IMG/VR virus record: IMGVR_UViG_3300032285_000820
Span: 1 to 47,970 of that record
Source of the DNA: a virus
Strand: one strand, 5' to 3'
Length of the DNA stretch: 47,970 nucleotides
The notes below the pieces were generated by a model. The model saw only the letters and a list, made by a program, of their open reading frames with translations. It made no database searches and was not told the origin of the DNA. The position numbers and the translations under genes were made by a program. Shown in pieces: positions 29,388-38,557 of this stretch (its first letter is position 1; each line of letters starts with the position of its first letter).

Positions 29388-30896
29388 TTAAGATATTTCG
29401 TTTGAGCCTGCAGTAGGATATTGTTTAGCGCCATAGGCTCTCATTATACCTAATCTACTGTTTGCATATTCATTTGCTTTTGTATTAAATACTTCCATTG
29501 CTCTTTGATAAGAAGCAGATTTAGGGTCTGTCTTAGCAAGAGCTGTTTGCACATCAAGAGGCAAGCTAGTAAAGAATGGTGCAGATGTAGGCTTAGCTCT
29601 ATATCCTTCTATTCTGTCAAGTTCAGATTGAACCACATTACCTGGAACACTTCCTAATCCAGCAGTTCCTGAACCTGAAGTTCTACGGTCATAGTATTTA
29701 GCTTGTGATTCAAATAGTTTTTTATGTGCATCATAGTAATCTTTAGTAACACCAAGTTTAGCTAACTCAGCATCAAGTTCTTGTCCTTTAAGACCAAGGG
29801 CTACAAGTTGACCAACACGTTTGGTTTTCTCATCTCTTTCTTTAGATAATACACCTGCAATACCTGTAGCAAATTCTTCACCTGCAGGGCCAACATTAGC
29901 TGCAGCATAAGGAGATGTACCACTCATCATTTTAAATCCTGCTTTTAATGCTTGAGTATAAAGGTCTATAGTTCTATCTTTAGCTCTTTCACCTTCATCC
30001 CCAAGAATCATTTTTTTAAGCTCATCTCGGTCAGTTTTAGCGCTAGACATTAATTCATCTAAAAAGTCTGTTTTCTTTGCAGTGACATCTACTTGAGGTG
30101 CCTTAATATCAGTTGTAGCTTTTTTGTCATCATGAATAACAATAGGTGGTTTTTCTTCTGTAGTACCTTTAGCTATAACAGGTTGTTGTGTACCTAATAA
30201 ATTAGGTTGAGAACCTACTGGACTTGTTTGTGAGTAAGGGTCTAATGAACCTGCAAGCCATGCAGCTCTACGATTTTCTAATGCATTAATACCTTTATTA
30301 AACTCACCATATGCAGGTGCTGTTATAGGTACATTTTGTCTTTCACTTCTATAATATTCAAGCGCTGGGTCATATGGAGTTTTAATTCCAGCTGCAGTTA
30401 TAGATTGAGTTGGTTTACCATAAGCTCTAGCTAAAAGATTTTCTTGACCTAATTGACGAGTTCTTCTATATTCTTCTACAGGGTCATAATCAATAGGCGC
30501 AACGTATCCTTTATTCGCATAACTTTCAACTTCACCACCATCATCAAATGCAACAATACCACCACCCGCCATTTGTGTAGGTAAATTACTTTGTGCTGTA
30601 TCTATACCCTGACTAGGTTCGGCACTAGCTAGTGTTTGTGAACCAATAGATTGTTCAGGTGGAACTTGAGGAGCACTTCTTAATGCTGCCATCATATTGG
30701 CTTGTTGACTTACAGTTTGTAAATGGTCATTAATACTTTGAACTAATGGAATACCTACATAAGGTTTAACTGTGCCATTTTGAATAGATTTAGTTAGGTT
30801 ACCTAATATGCTTTGAATAATTTGAGGGTCTTTAGCACTTAATGCTGTGTCTGCTAGTGATTGTGCATGATAATCAATGTTTTGTTGAATGCTCAT
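29388..30896 (-). CDS. Putative internal virion protein, 502 aa
   Basis: The 502-residue protein starts with a helical N-terminus (MSIQQNIDYHAQSLADTALS) and has the motif M-A-G-G-G-I-V-A-F-D-D-G-G-E at about residue 110. Similar M-A-G-G-G-I-V/F-x-x-G-G segments mark internal or tail-associated virion proteins in many aquatic podoviruses. Residues 280-400 are charged and helical; the rest is low-complexity Gln/Pro/Ala-rich. It lies between the giant ejection protein and the Gln/Ala-rich protein, so it is likely the gp15-like member of the ejection set. Start at 30896, behind AAGGGTTAATT. Confidence 0.55.
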   Translation of the reverse strand: MSIQQNIDYHAQSLADTALSAKDPQIIQSILGNLTKSIQNGTVKPYVGIPLVQSINDHLQTVSQQANMMAALRSAPQVPPEQSIGSQTLASAEPSQGIDTAQSNLPTQMAGGGIVAFDDGGEVESYANKGYVAPIDYDPVEEYRRTRQLGQENLLARAYGKPTQSITAAGIKTPYDPALEYYRSERQNVPITAPAYGEFNKGINALENRRAAWLAGSLDPYSQTSPVGSQPNLLGTQQPVIAKGTTEEKPPIVIHDDKKATTDIKAPQVDVTAKKTDFLDELMSSAKTDRDELKKMILGDEGERAKDRTIDLYTQALKAGFKMMSGTSPYAAANVGPAGEEFATGIAGVLSKERDEKTKRVGQLVALGLKGQELDAELAKLGVTKDYYDAHKKLFESQAKYYDRRTSGSGTAGLGSVPGNVVQSELDRIEGYRAKPTSAPFFTSLPLDVQTALAKTDPKSASYQRAMEVFNTKANEYANSRLGIMRAYGAKQYPTAGSNEIS

Positions 30897-30898
30897 AA

Positions 30899-32095
30899 TT
30901 AACCCTTATTCATTGCATTATATAAACCCAATCCGGCAATGCCCGCTGTGCCGAGACCAGCTAATTGTGAAATTGGACTTGGTGCAGCCTGATAACTTTG
31001 TGTAGAAGTTGTTTGAATTGGCGTACCACGAATTAAAGCCATCATAGATGCAAGTTGTTGCATTGGGAATTGTTGTCCTGTTGCATAGTCTTGGATAGCT
31101 TGATTGATAATATTTTGTTGCTGTTGTTGTTGCTGAGCGCCCATTTGATTTTGTAAACCAATAATACCTTGTTGCGCACCAAGTTGTTGTGTACCTAATT
31201 GACCTAGTGTAGCGCCAGCTTGTCCTGCTTGACCTAATGCACCAAGTGCTGCTTGTTGACCTTGTAAACCAAGACCTGCGCCATACTGCATTGCTTGTTG
31301 GGCTTGATTATATGCTTGGTTATATCCTTGGCCAATCGCTTGTTGTTGAGCCATAAGAGCATTACGTGCGGCTTCGTTTTGGGCTAATGCACTTCTAGTA
31401 CCACCAAATGCACCTGAACCTGTAGCTTGAGATGCAGCTTGTGTAGCAGCAATTTGTCCTTGACGCTGAATCTCAGCTAGTTGTGGAGCTAATGCTGAAC
31501 TTACATACGGATTCATATATGCGTTCATAGCTGTAGGGCTTGTAGCCATACGTGCATAGTCTGCACCTGTACCAGCTAGACCACCTACCATACCTAGTGA
31601 ACCTAATCCACTAGCACCTGCTAATTTAGAACCTGCTTCAAATTGTCCTGGTGTTGTTAATCCAGCAGTACCTGCAAATGAAGCTGATTGTAGTGGGCTA
31701 AATCCGGCTATATAATCTGAAGGAGTAGTACTATATGGTTGGTACGGTTTGATGCCAGTGATATTTCCAGAAGCATCTGTGTTATAAACTTGTTGTGCTG
31801 CAGCACCCAATGTCGATTGAGTGATTGGCATTAATTCTTGTGGGATTGATTGTTGATATACAGTAGATTGCGTAGGACCTGAACTACCGCCACCGCCACC
31901 TTTAAATTCTTTTAAACCCGTCACTTTATTAATAGTGCCGGAACCACCTACTGATAATAAAAGATTAGCTTCATATGCATTGATATGAGCTAACTCCGTA
32001 TCACCACCATCACCTTTAGCAGCAATATCTTTGTATAGTAAGTTTAATAACCAGATTTTAAAATTGGTTGGTAGTAGCTGAATTAAATATTTCAT
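30899..32095 (-). CDS. Putative internal virion / DNA-ejection protein, Gln/Ala/Gly-rich, 398 aa
   Basis: The 398-residue protein has an N-terminal basic/hydrophobic helix (MKYLIQLLPTNFKIWLLNLL), a Gly-rich hinge (F-K-G-G-G-G-G-S-S-G) at about 65-75, and a long helical Ala/Gln-rich central part. A G-S-G-A-F-G-G-T-R-S-A-L segment (about 217-229) is a pattern I know from podovirus internal virion proteins. Glutamine runs (Q-Q-Q-Q-Q-Q-Q near residue 320) and a hydrophobic G-L-G-T-A-G-I-A-G-L-G tail follow. It overlaps the acetyltransferase-like gene by 4 nt. The likely role is a gp14-like ejectosome pore component, by position and composition. Confidence 0.5.
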   Translation of the reverse strand: MKYLIQLLPTNFKIWLLNLLYKDIAAKGDGGDTELAHINAYEANLLLSVGGSGTINKVTGLKEFKGGGGGSSGPTQSTVYQQSIPQELMPITQSTLGAAAQQVYNTDASGNITGIKPYQPYSTTPSDYIAGFSPLQSASFAGTAGLTTPGQFEAGSKLAGASGLGSLGMVGGLAGTGADYARMATSPTAMNAYMNPYVSSALAPQLAEIQRQGQIAATQAASQATGSGAFGGTRSALAQNEAARNALMAQQQAIGQGYNQAYNQAQQAMQYGAGLGLQGQQAALGALGQAGQAGATLGQLGTQQLGAQQGIIGLQNQMGAQQQQQQQNIINQAIQDYATGQQFPMQQLASMMALIRGTPIQTTSTQSYQAAPSPISQLAGLGTAGIAGLGLYNAMNKG

Positions 32096-32502
32096 AGTTC
32101 AAATTCCATTAAAGTTGATATTGCCTTAGCGCCAAACTTGCTGTGCCATAATCTAACAATAGCTGGTCTACCCATCCCTTGTATTTTTGTAGCACCCCTG
32201 CTTTTAAGTATGTCACATACTTCTTTAAATACTTCTTGATTTGCAATTAACTTACCACCTATAGTTGTAATAAATCCTACTCTTGAGTTTGGGTAATTAA
32301 TAAATGTTACTGTTGCGGCACCATGAATTTCATTGTTATCATCAACCATAACTATTAATAACCACTGACCCATACAAACTAATAATCTAGCTTGTTCAAT
32401 TGTGTAATCACCATGACCGAATGATAGTGCTGAAGCTACGAATTTTTCTACTCTCGGCCATGTTTGAGTAGCGTATTCGAGGGGTACGTATTGTGCTTTC
32501 AT
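32092..32502 (-). CDS. GNAT-fold protein, possibly T7 gp13-like assembly factor, 136 aa
   Basis: The 136-residue protein has a GNAT-like order: two N-terminal helices, strand L-L-I-V-M-V-D-D-N-N-E-I-H-G-A-A-T-V-T-F, strand F-I-T-T-I-G-G-K, helix E-V-C-D-I-L-K-S-R-G-A, strand K-I-Q-G-M-G-R-P and the terminal F-G-A-K-A-I-S-T-L-M-E-F motif. T7 gp13, an assembly protein for the internal core, is a GNAT-like protein of similar size, and this gene lies in the internal-virion cassette. I therefore prefer a virion-assembly role to a metabolic acetyltransferase. No acetyl-CoA P-loop R/Q-x-x-G-x-G/A is convincing. Confidence 0.55.
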   Translation of the reverse strand: MKAQYVPLEYATQTWPRVEKFVASALSFGHGDYTIEQARLLVCMGQWLLIVMVDDNNEIHGAATVTFINYPNSRVGFITTIGGKLIANQEVFKEVCDILKSRGATKIQGMGRPAIVRLWHSKFGAKAISTLMEFEL

Positions 32503-32505
32503 ATT

Positions 32506-34200
32506 TTATGCCGGCATTAATTTCCTTGGGTTAATTTGTTTACCTTGTTTTGTAGTGCCTGTTCTTGCTTTTCTTACTTTATTCATCATAGCATATAATT
32601 GCTTAGCACCAGCATCTGTTGAGCCATTACCTAAATGAGATACTACATCAGCAGGTACAACGAACTCACCTTCAGCTAAACGAGCTGGGCGTTTACCAGC
32701 AATCATGCCGGGAATAGAATCTGACATACCATCACCTGGACCGCGTAACATGCGACCACCATCAGAGTATGTACCTAAATCAGAAATACCACCTGATGAC
32801 ATTTTTTTGTATGGTGCTGCTAAATCCGGATTAGACATTGCTAAAAGATTCGCAGAATCTTGTAGTGAATATGTAGGTACACCTACAGTTGATGCTTGTG
32901 TAGGGGCTTGTGGTACGTCAGCATAAGTGGGTTGATATACTCTTGGTGTAACTGAAGATGCTTGATAGTCAGGAGATATGTTTGAACCTGGACTTGATAA
33001 CGATGCACCAATGTAATTACGATTTTCTGTATCACGTCCAGGTAAAGAGTTAAATGCACCTAAAATTCCAAAAGGATTCATTACAGATGAACTATTAAGT
33101 GTATAGTACTGACCTTTATTAGCATCATAATAAACTTGTCCGCTTGTATCAGCTTTGGTAGTACCACCAATTGCCATATGTGCTGTAGTTTCACCTGTTA
33201 ATGGATTAGTTTTTGGTTCATAACTCGCCATTGTTTGTTGTGCACTTGTTGGCATTTGAGTTGGTGATGCATAGAATGAACGTGATTGTTGACTCATAGG
33301 ATACATATCACCATGCATAAAATCTACATTAACTTTATCAGGCACCATATTTCCACCTGAAGCTAATGAAGCTATACCACCCTCTGCGAATCTTGGATAT
33401 ACAGGTGTTGGATTTGATAGTGGTTGATAATTAGAAGCTAAATTATATTTACCTGTTAATGCGCCAGTAGCTGGTACTGGTACAGGAGCTGATGTTGGTT
33501 TTGCTGTAAGTAGTTTATAACCAAGGCCTAAGCCTCCAAGCATAATAGATGTTTTATATTTATCAAAAAAGCTTTGTGGTCCTCCTAAATTTGCAACTTG
33601 AGCACCACTATATACTTTTCCATTTAATGCGTAGTTACCATTAGCAAGAGGTCCATCAGGTTGAGTAGTAAGTCCTATAGCTTTTAAATTATTTTCTTGA
33701 ATTAATTTAGGATAATCTGTTGGTTGAGGAGTTACTGGTGTTTTAACAGGAGGTGTAACAGTATTTGCAAGTGACTGCCCTGCATCTGCTGCAGCTTGAT
33801 TTTGAGCAGCTTGAATAATATCAGGAGCCACGCCAGGAAATGCGTTAGCAGCCACATTAGTTATACCTGATGTACCTGCAGTAGCAAAAGGTGAAGTAGC
33901 AGAAACAATTTCAGAAGTCCATGGAGAAGTAGCTACAGTAGACCCAATAGCTGCAGGGCTATAAGCTTGTGCCCCTGCCGCAAGAGGCGCAGTAATACCT
34001 TTGTCAGCACCGGGGGGTAACCCAGTACCACTAAATATTTTACCAAAATCTGGCATGAATCCTTTGGCAGCGCCACCAATACCGCCAGTTAAGGCACCTG
34101 TTAAAAAGTCGCCACCAGTAAGTGCAGATATACCACCACCAACAAGAGCGCCGGTCGCTACATCCGCCAGTAGGGTTTCGCCTATACCAAAATCAGCCAT
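32506..34200 (-). CDS. Virion structural protein with GDGMSDS motif, 564 aa
   Basis: The 564-residue protein opens with an amphipathic Gly/Ala-rich region (G-A-L-V-G-G-G-I-S-A-L-T-G-G-D-F-L-T-G-A), has a Pro/Thr-rich middle, and a C-terminal core with G-P-G-D-G-M-S-D-S-I-P-G-M-I, P-A-R-L-A-E-G-E-F-V-V-P-A-D-V-V and N-G-S-T-D-A-G-A-K-Q-L-Y-A-M-M. This C-terminal series is a frequent signature in tail- or ejection-associated proteins of aquatic podoviruses. ATG 34200 has AGGAG 7 nt upstream. It probably belongs to the internal virion set; the exact position in the particle is not known. Confidence 0.6.
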   Translation of the reverse strand: MADFGIGETLLADVATGALVGGGISALTGGDFLTGALTGGIGGAAKGFMPDFGKIFSGTGLPPGADKGITAPLAAGAQAYSPAAIGSTVATSPWTSEIVSATSPFATAGTSGITNVAANAFPGVAPDIIQAAQNQAAADAGQSLANTVTPPVKTPVTPQPTDYPKLIQENNLKAIGLTTQPDGPLANGNYALNGKVYSGAQVANLGGPQSFFDKYKTSIMLGGLGLGYKLLTAKPTSAPVPVPATGALTGKYNLASNYQPLSNPTPVYPRFAEGGIASLASGGNMVPDKVNVDFMHGDMYPMSQQSRSFYASPTQMPTSAQQTMASYEPKTNPLTGETTAHMAIGGTTKADTSGQVYYDANKGQYYTLNSSSVMNPFGILGAFNSLPGRDTENRNYIGASLSSPGSNISPDYQASSVTPRVYQPTYADVPQAPTQASTVGVPTYSLQDSANLLAMSNPDLAAPYKKMSSGGISDLGTYSDGGRMLRGPGDGMSDSIPGMIAGKRPARLAEGEFVVPADVVSHLGNGSTDAGAKQLYAMMNKVRKARTGTTKQGKQINPRKLMPA

Positions 34201-34235
34201 ATTTTACTCCTATAACATATTAGCGTATCTTACCA

Positions 34236-35108
34236 TTAATATAAGGCAGATACAAACGTTGCTGTTAAAATAATTGATGGGGATGCTGGGGTTACAGGGC
34301 TTGTTCCAGGTGCATATGTAGCACATACTGTATTACCTGTAGTAGATGCAAATACAAGTTGAATATAATCATTTGCATTTATAGGTGTAACTAAATTCCA
34401 CGAAATAATAGCCGTACCTGCAACACCACCATGAATGGCAGGAACTGTAGCAACACCTGCACTATATGGAATATCTACCCCATTTTGCCTAAACCATAAT
34501 GTTACGTTATCAATAGTGCCATCAAAAGAAACCATCTGAACGCTGAACTGTATATTATAAATACCAGCAGTAGAAAATACTACTTTAGTTTTATCCGTAG
34601 GGTCAATAGATACCCCATTACTAGAAGTTGTTTGAAGTAAAGTTACAGCTGCGGCAGTTGTAGGTGAGGCTAAATTTTGAGCTTCAGTTATCGTAGCGCC
34701 AGCGGTATGAGCAGCTTTTGTAGAACCATATGTACCACGAGTAATACCTGTAAATGAAGTAGCTGTTTTACCTGTATAAGTAATAATTTCTGTACCAATA
34801 ATAATTGCACCAGCCGTTAGTGCAAACTGAGCTGTTGAACCTACAACAATGTTCGCTGTTGATACGTTTGTAATACTATTAGTTAAAGTAGTAATACCAT
34901 CTTGATAAAATGCACCATTAGGGAATTTTAAAAATGCGCCACCTATATTAGAACTAAATGGTTGAGCAAAGTTGTCGATTTCGTTGAAATATAATCGAAG
35001 TGCATTAAGTAATTGGTCTTGGTATTGTTGAGTATATTCAACAGGCGCAATAAGTAAGTTGGGTGCCTTAGGCGGACGAAGCGTAAAGGTTTTTAAAGGC
35101 GTTACCAT
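34236..35108 (-). CDS. Putative tail-associated structural protein, beta-rich, 290 aa
   Basis: The 290-residue protein starts with a short linker (F-T-L-R-P-P-K-A-P-N-L) and helix, then repeated Thr/Ala/Ser-rich beta segments. These include an I-I-I-G-T-E-I-I-T-Y-T-G-K-T-A-T-S-F-T motif (a turn-rich insertion seen in phage tail proteins) and a C-terminal half resembling a C1q/TNF-like jelly roll (G-I-Y-N-I-Q-F-S-V-Q, then V-T-L-W-F-R-Q-N-G). Similar modules form tail-tip or adaptor proteins. It starts at a TAATG overlap with the nozzle gene upstream. Confidence 0.5.
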   Translation of the reverse strand: MVTPLKTFTLRPPKAPNLLIAPVEYTQQYQDQLLNALRLYFNEIDNFAQPFSSNIGGAFLKFPNGAFYQDGITTLTNSITNVSTANIVVGSTAQFALTAGAIIIGTEIITYTGKTATSFTGITRGTYGSTKAAHTAGATITEAQNLASPTTAAAVTLLQTTSSNGVSIDPTDKTKVVFSTAGIYNIQFSVQMVSFDGTIDNVTLWFRQNGVDIPYSAGVATVPAIHGGVAGTAIISWNLVTPINANDYIQLVFASTTGNTVCATYAPGTSPVTPASPSIILTATFVSALY

Positions 35109-37225
35109 TAGCGTCTACCATCAGGGCGAATATCAATGCGGGGCGAACCGAGCTGCCAGGCTACCCCCAACCCAGTTGACTCGATTCTAAACGCCATTTG
35201 ACGCCCCCGCAACCTAGTATACACTTGTCCAGTGAATTGTTGAATAGTATATTGTGGAATAGTTGTATAATTTTGTGCACTTACTACTTGTGGATTATCA
35301 GCAGTTCCGTAAGGAGTGCCTGAGTTTTGACGTGGTTTTACTGTCATAGTTACAGTTGGGTTATTAGTTGTTGAACCATTAAAGTTAACGTCAGGAAGTA
35401 TACGCCAAACAAAACCAAAATTATGCCCGTCGCCAATATCAAAATCAGATGATTGAACATAAGCATCAATCGGTGCTGAAACGCTTGTAGATAAATCATC
35501 ACATCCATTTTCATGATATAAAAGTCTTCCGTTATAATCAGCAGCCACAGGATATTGTACGGAACCCGTTTGAATCCAAGCTGTACGAGCCATTGTGCCG
35601 TAGTACCAAACACGGTCTAAGTAATTATAGATAATATATTTATCAACAGAAGTACCACTACTAGATTGACTTACATAGAACCACCATACTTCATTATATG
35701 CTTCATTAGCACCAGCAAATACTTGATAGGCTTGGTCTTGGTTAATATCGGCAAAGATATATTGACGTAATGCGCAAGGTAATACTTCAACACGACCTGA
35801 GTACATATAGAATCGGTCTCGACCCATCCAGTAAGTTACGTTATTAATTGTAATCATTGAGTTTGGAGACATTACAGAGATGTTATCCATTAAGACTTGG
35901 AAACCCCAAACATATGGTGCACCAAGATATTGCATAGAATAAATACAAGAGTCAGTCCATACAAGAATTTCTTGACGTGTAGCACGTGCACCCATAATGT
36001 AAGAACCATTAGTAAGCAAGAACTCACCTGATTGATTTGTAATTTCAGGTACCCATTGATATGGGTTTGCTTGGTCAGACCAACGCACTAACATTGGATT
36101 AAATGTTGTAGCACTATTATTAGGTGAATAAGGATTAGAACCAAATGCAATTACAAATTCTTGAATAGCTGAAGTAAGTGCTTGATATGTATATGTAGGT
36201 ACAAATGCGCCTGCGTAAGAATATGAATAAGTACCAGAACTCACACCACTTGTAGTAGTTGTAATCGGTACTGTAGTTGAGCCTGTTAAATAAGTAGAAG
36301 CTACTTGCGTATTAGCTGGTAAATTAGTTCCAGTAATATACATATAAGGGTATATATTATTTGCAGCTGTTGATGAAACTGTAATACTTGTAACGCCACT
36401 ACCAAATGTAGATGCATCTGTAAGTGCTGTAGCTGAATTAGCTAATGTACTTAAATATTGTGCGCGAGTAGATACACCTGTGGAATCTTTCCAATAAAAT
36501 ATTGGGCCACCACGAGGTGCAATCACTAAGTCAGAACCAAAGTTATCATTAGACCAAAGTCTTAGTTGTTGACCAATACCTGATGAATATGCTGAACCCC
36601 ATGTACCACGACTCCATGGACCTGCACCCCAACCTGTACCAATTGAAAATACATTTAACCCTGTGGGATATTCATATTGTAATGTAACGGTACCACCTGT
36701 ACCTGTACCCGTACCTGACGCTGCTGTTGCAAAAGTTACAGTAAATGTTGTTGAACTTGGCACAGTTTTAACTTGATAATCACCACCTGCAAATAACACG
36801 CCATTAACTGCAACGGTTGAAGTAATAGTGACATAGTCACCTACACTCGGATTATATCCGGCATCGGTAATAGTAACAGTAGTTGTACCATTAGTAGAAA
36901 TAGTCCCTGCAACACCTGTTAATGTACTTGTGTGCACAATCGGTGTAATATCATTATAGATACCACCATAATAAATATAATACTTAGAGCTTGTACCTAC
37001 ACCTGTATATACACTACCTGTACCAGCGTCTGCATCTGCCCATATCCAAATTGAACGAGCAGTACCTAAAAATTGACTAGATGATACTTGTGTCCACCCA
37101 CCAATTTTTTCAGGAAAGCCTGAACGAAACCGAATCTTATCACCATCATACCAACCACCCTCGTTAGAGTAATCTGTACCTTCACGGTTTAAGCCTGGTC
37201 TAAATTGTAGTTTTTGTAATGGCAT
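35108..37225 (-). CDS. Tail nozzle / tubular protein B-like, 705 aa
   Basis: The 705-residue protein begins L-Q-F-R-P-G-L-N-R-E-G-T-D-Y, then E-G-G-W-Y-D-G-D-K-I-R-F-R, a start I know from a widespread phage family placed at the tail. The body is beta-rich with repeats of W/Y-containing segments (for example G-G-P-I-F-Y-W-K-D-S and A-T-R-Q-E-I-L-V-W-T-D), as in beta-propeller tail nozzle proteins such as T7 gp12. The size (705 against about 790 for T7 gp12) fits. It starts in a TAATG overlap with the endolysin gene. Assigned by motif and context. Confidence 0.6.
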   Translation of the reverse strand: MPLQKLQFRPGLNREGTDYSNEGGWYDGDKIRFRSGFPEKIGGWTQVSSSQFLGTARSIWIWADADAGTGSVYTGVGTSSKYYIYYGGIYNDITPIVHTSTLTGVAGTISTNGTTTVTITDAGYNPSVGDYVTITSTVAVNGVLFAGGDYQVKTVPSSTTFTVTFATAASGTGTGTGGTVTLQYEYPTGLNVFSIGTGWGAGPWSRGTWGSAYSSGIGQQLRLWSNDNFGSDLVIAPRGGPIFYWKDSTGVSTRAQYLSTLANSATALTDASTFGSGVTSITVSSTAANNIYPYMYITGTNLPANTQVASTYLTGSTTVPITTTTSGVSSGTYSYSYAGAFVPTYTYQALTSAIQEFVIAFGSNPYSPNNSATTFNPMLVRWSDQANPYQWVPEITNQSGEFLLTNGSYIMGARATRQEILVWTDSCIYSMQYLGAPYVWGFQVLMDNISVMSPNSMITINNVTYWMGRDRFYMYSGRVEVLPCALRQYIFADINQDQAYQVFAGANEAYNEVWWFYVSQSSSGTSVDKYIIYNYLDRVWYYGTMARTAWIQTGSVQYPVAADYNGRLLYHENGCDDLSTSVSAPIDAYVQSSDFDIGDGHNFGFVWRILPDVNFNGSTTNNPTVTMTVKPRQNSGTPYGTADNPQVVSAQNYTTIPQYTIQQFTGQVYTRLRGRQMAFRIESTGLGVAWQLGSPRIDIRPDGRR

Positions 37226-37674
37226 TATTTACTTTCAAAGAGTGCTTTCTCATCCAATCTACGAGTTTGTAGACCTTTAACTATTTTACCACCTGCACGA
37301 CAATATTTCACTAACGATTCCATAGCCGCCTTTTTATCCCCGCGAAGAAGCGCTTGACGGAGTGTTGACCGCTGAAATGTACCCAAGCCAACGTTAAAGG
37401 CAAAAGATACAAGGCAATCGAATTCGCATTGTCGAAGAGGCACGTTAGGTAACATCTTAGATATTCCAAGCTCGAAGCGACGTAAATCGGTTCTAAGAAG
37501 TGCATCTATTTCCTCCTCCGAAAAAGTTCTGTTCCAAGAATCAGGCAAAGATTTACCATCGCCGATAAGGTGACCAACACCAACTGTCCAAAGGCCAATA
37601 CAGTCACGGTAGGCGCGATTACGCACACCTTCAAAATGTTTAATAAGAGCAATGCCAGCTTTTGATACATTCAC
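37225..37674 (-). CDS. Endolysin, GH24 (T4-type) lysozyme, 149 aa
   Basis: The 149-residue protein shows the GH24 muramidase triad: E15 in K-H-F-E-G, D24 in A-Y-R-D-C, and T30 in L-W-T-V-G-V-G-H. The 9- and 6-residue spacings match T4/P22-type lysozymes. The downstream R-Q-C-E-F-D-C-L-V-S-F-A-F-N-V-G motif is also standard. No SAR or signal helix is present, so it needs the adjacent holin for release. It begins with GTG at 37674, directly after the holin stop (TAAGTG), with GGGA upstream; GTG is the only start that keeps the family N-terminus. Confidence 0.93.
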   Translation of the reverse strand: MNVSKAGIALIKHFEGVRNRAYRDCIGLWTVGVGHLIGDGKSLPDSWNRTFSEEEIDALLRTDLRRFELGISKMLPNVPLRQCEFDCLVSFAFNVGLGTFQRSTLRQALLRGDKKAAMESLVKYCRAGGKIVKGLQTRRLDEKALFESK

Positions 37675-38160
37675 TTATTTCTTTTCCCATGTTCTAGCAC
37701 CAAAGTAAAATCCAATAATAGAAGATACAATAGCCATTTCATCATTAGAGAAAATTACATCCATAGCTTCAGCGCTAAATCCTGCAGTCTTAACAGCCCA
37801 AATAAAACCACCTATATCAACAAATAACAACAAACCCACAAAAGTGAAAGCAACAATAGGTCTAACCGAAGCGTTAAGAGTTCTAACCCACGGAGCCGCA
37901 TCGTGAACCAATTTAGCATCATGTTCATAAAGTGCTTGACGTTCTTGAGCAAATGTTTCTGCATATGTACCCTCCAAGTTAATTTCGGCTTGGCGTTCTT
38001 GAGCAGCATAGCCTTTTTCAGCCATAGCCATTTGTTGTTGCATTTGTAATTGAGCCATTTCTCGTTCATGCTTTTGGTCTCCCTTTTGTTGGAAGAAACC
38101 TAGTATGCTAGGTAGCCCTGCAGTAGCAAAACCTAATATTGATGATAGTATAGATAGCAT
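37675..38160 (-). CDS. Holin-like membrane protein, 161 aa
   Basis: The 161-residue protein has a hydrophobic N-terminus (I-L-S-S-I-L-G-F-A-T-A-G-L-P-S-I-L-G-F-F), a charged Gln/Glu-rich helix (40-95), then A-P-W-V-R-T-L-N-A-S-V-R-P-I-V-A-F-T and two further hydrophobic stretches ending G-F-Y-F-G-A-R-T-W. The W-V-R-x-x-x-A-S-V-R-P motif is typical of the 3-TM holins (DUF3154-like). Its stop is followed directly by the GTG of the endolysin, making a lysis pair. It should form the holes that let the lysozyme reach the cell wall. Confidence 0.75.
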   Translation of the reverse strand: MLSILSSILGFATAGLPSILGFFQQKGDQKHEREMAQLQMQQQMAMAEKGYAAQERQAEINLEGTYAETFAQERQALYEHDAKLVHDAAPWVRTLNASVRPIVAFTFVGLLLFVDIGGFIWAVKTAGFSAEAMDVIFSNDEMAIVSSIIGFYFGARTWEKK

Positions 38161-38161
38161 G

Positions 38162-38557
38162 TTAGTTATTCAATGGGTTTACCATTGCCTTTCTTAATTG
38201 TTTCATTTCGTCTTTTACATTAGCTACAGTATCTGTAATTTTGTCTTGTGAGCTTTTAGCAATACTATTAGCTTCAATAGCTTTACCATATGCCTCATTA
38301 GATTTTTCTAATGCACGATTGTTAGACATCATGACATCTACTAACTGATGCTCTACTGATTTACTTCTATCTTCAAGCACTGTGATTCTAGTCTCAACTG
38401 TGCTCATCTTTTTTACTTCCTCAATCGTCGAGGTCAAATCGTTGAAGAGGGTTATCCCGTAATATACTGCGCCACCTATTGGCACTAGCACGGATAAGAT
38501 AATCCCCAGTATCATTTGCGCTGATAAATTCAAGGAGTATATTTTGTTGTCGTTCAT
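38162..38557 (-). CDS. Membrane-anchored coiled-coil protein (i-spanin candidate), 131 aa
   Basis: The 131-residue protein has one N-terminal transmembrane helix (A-Q-M-I-L-G-I-I-L-S-V-L-V-P-I-G-G-A) and then a long coiled coil with heptad-like spacing (V-E-T-R-I-T-V-L-E-D-R; A-Y-G-K-A-I-E-A-N-S), ending in a charged tail. A single helix plus periplasmic coiled coil is the inner-membrane spanin layout. AGGAA 7 nt upstream of ATG 38557 supports the start, which lies 137 nt inside the preceding gene in another frame. Not demonstrated to be a spanin; it may equally be a holin-associated protein. Confidence 0.65.
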   Translation of the reverse strand: MNDNKIYSLNLSAQMILGIILSVLVPIGGAVYYGITLFNDLTSTIEEVKKMSTVETRITVLEDRSKSVEHQLVDVMMSNNRALEKSNEAYGKAIEANSIAKSSQDKITDTVANVKDEMKQLRKAMVNPLNN

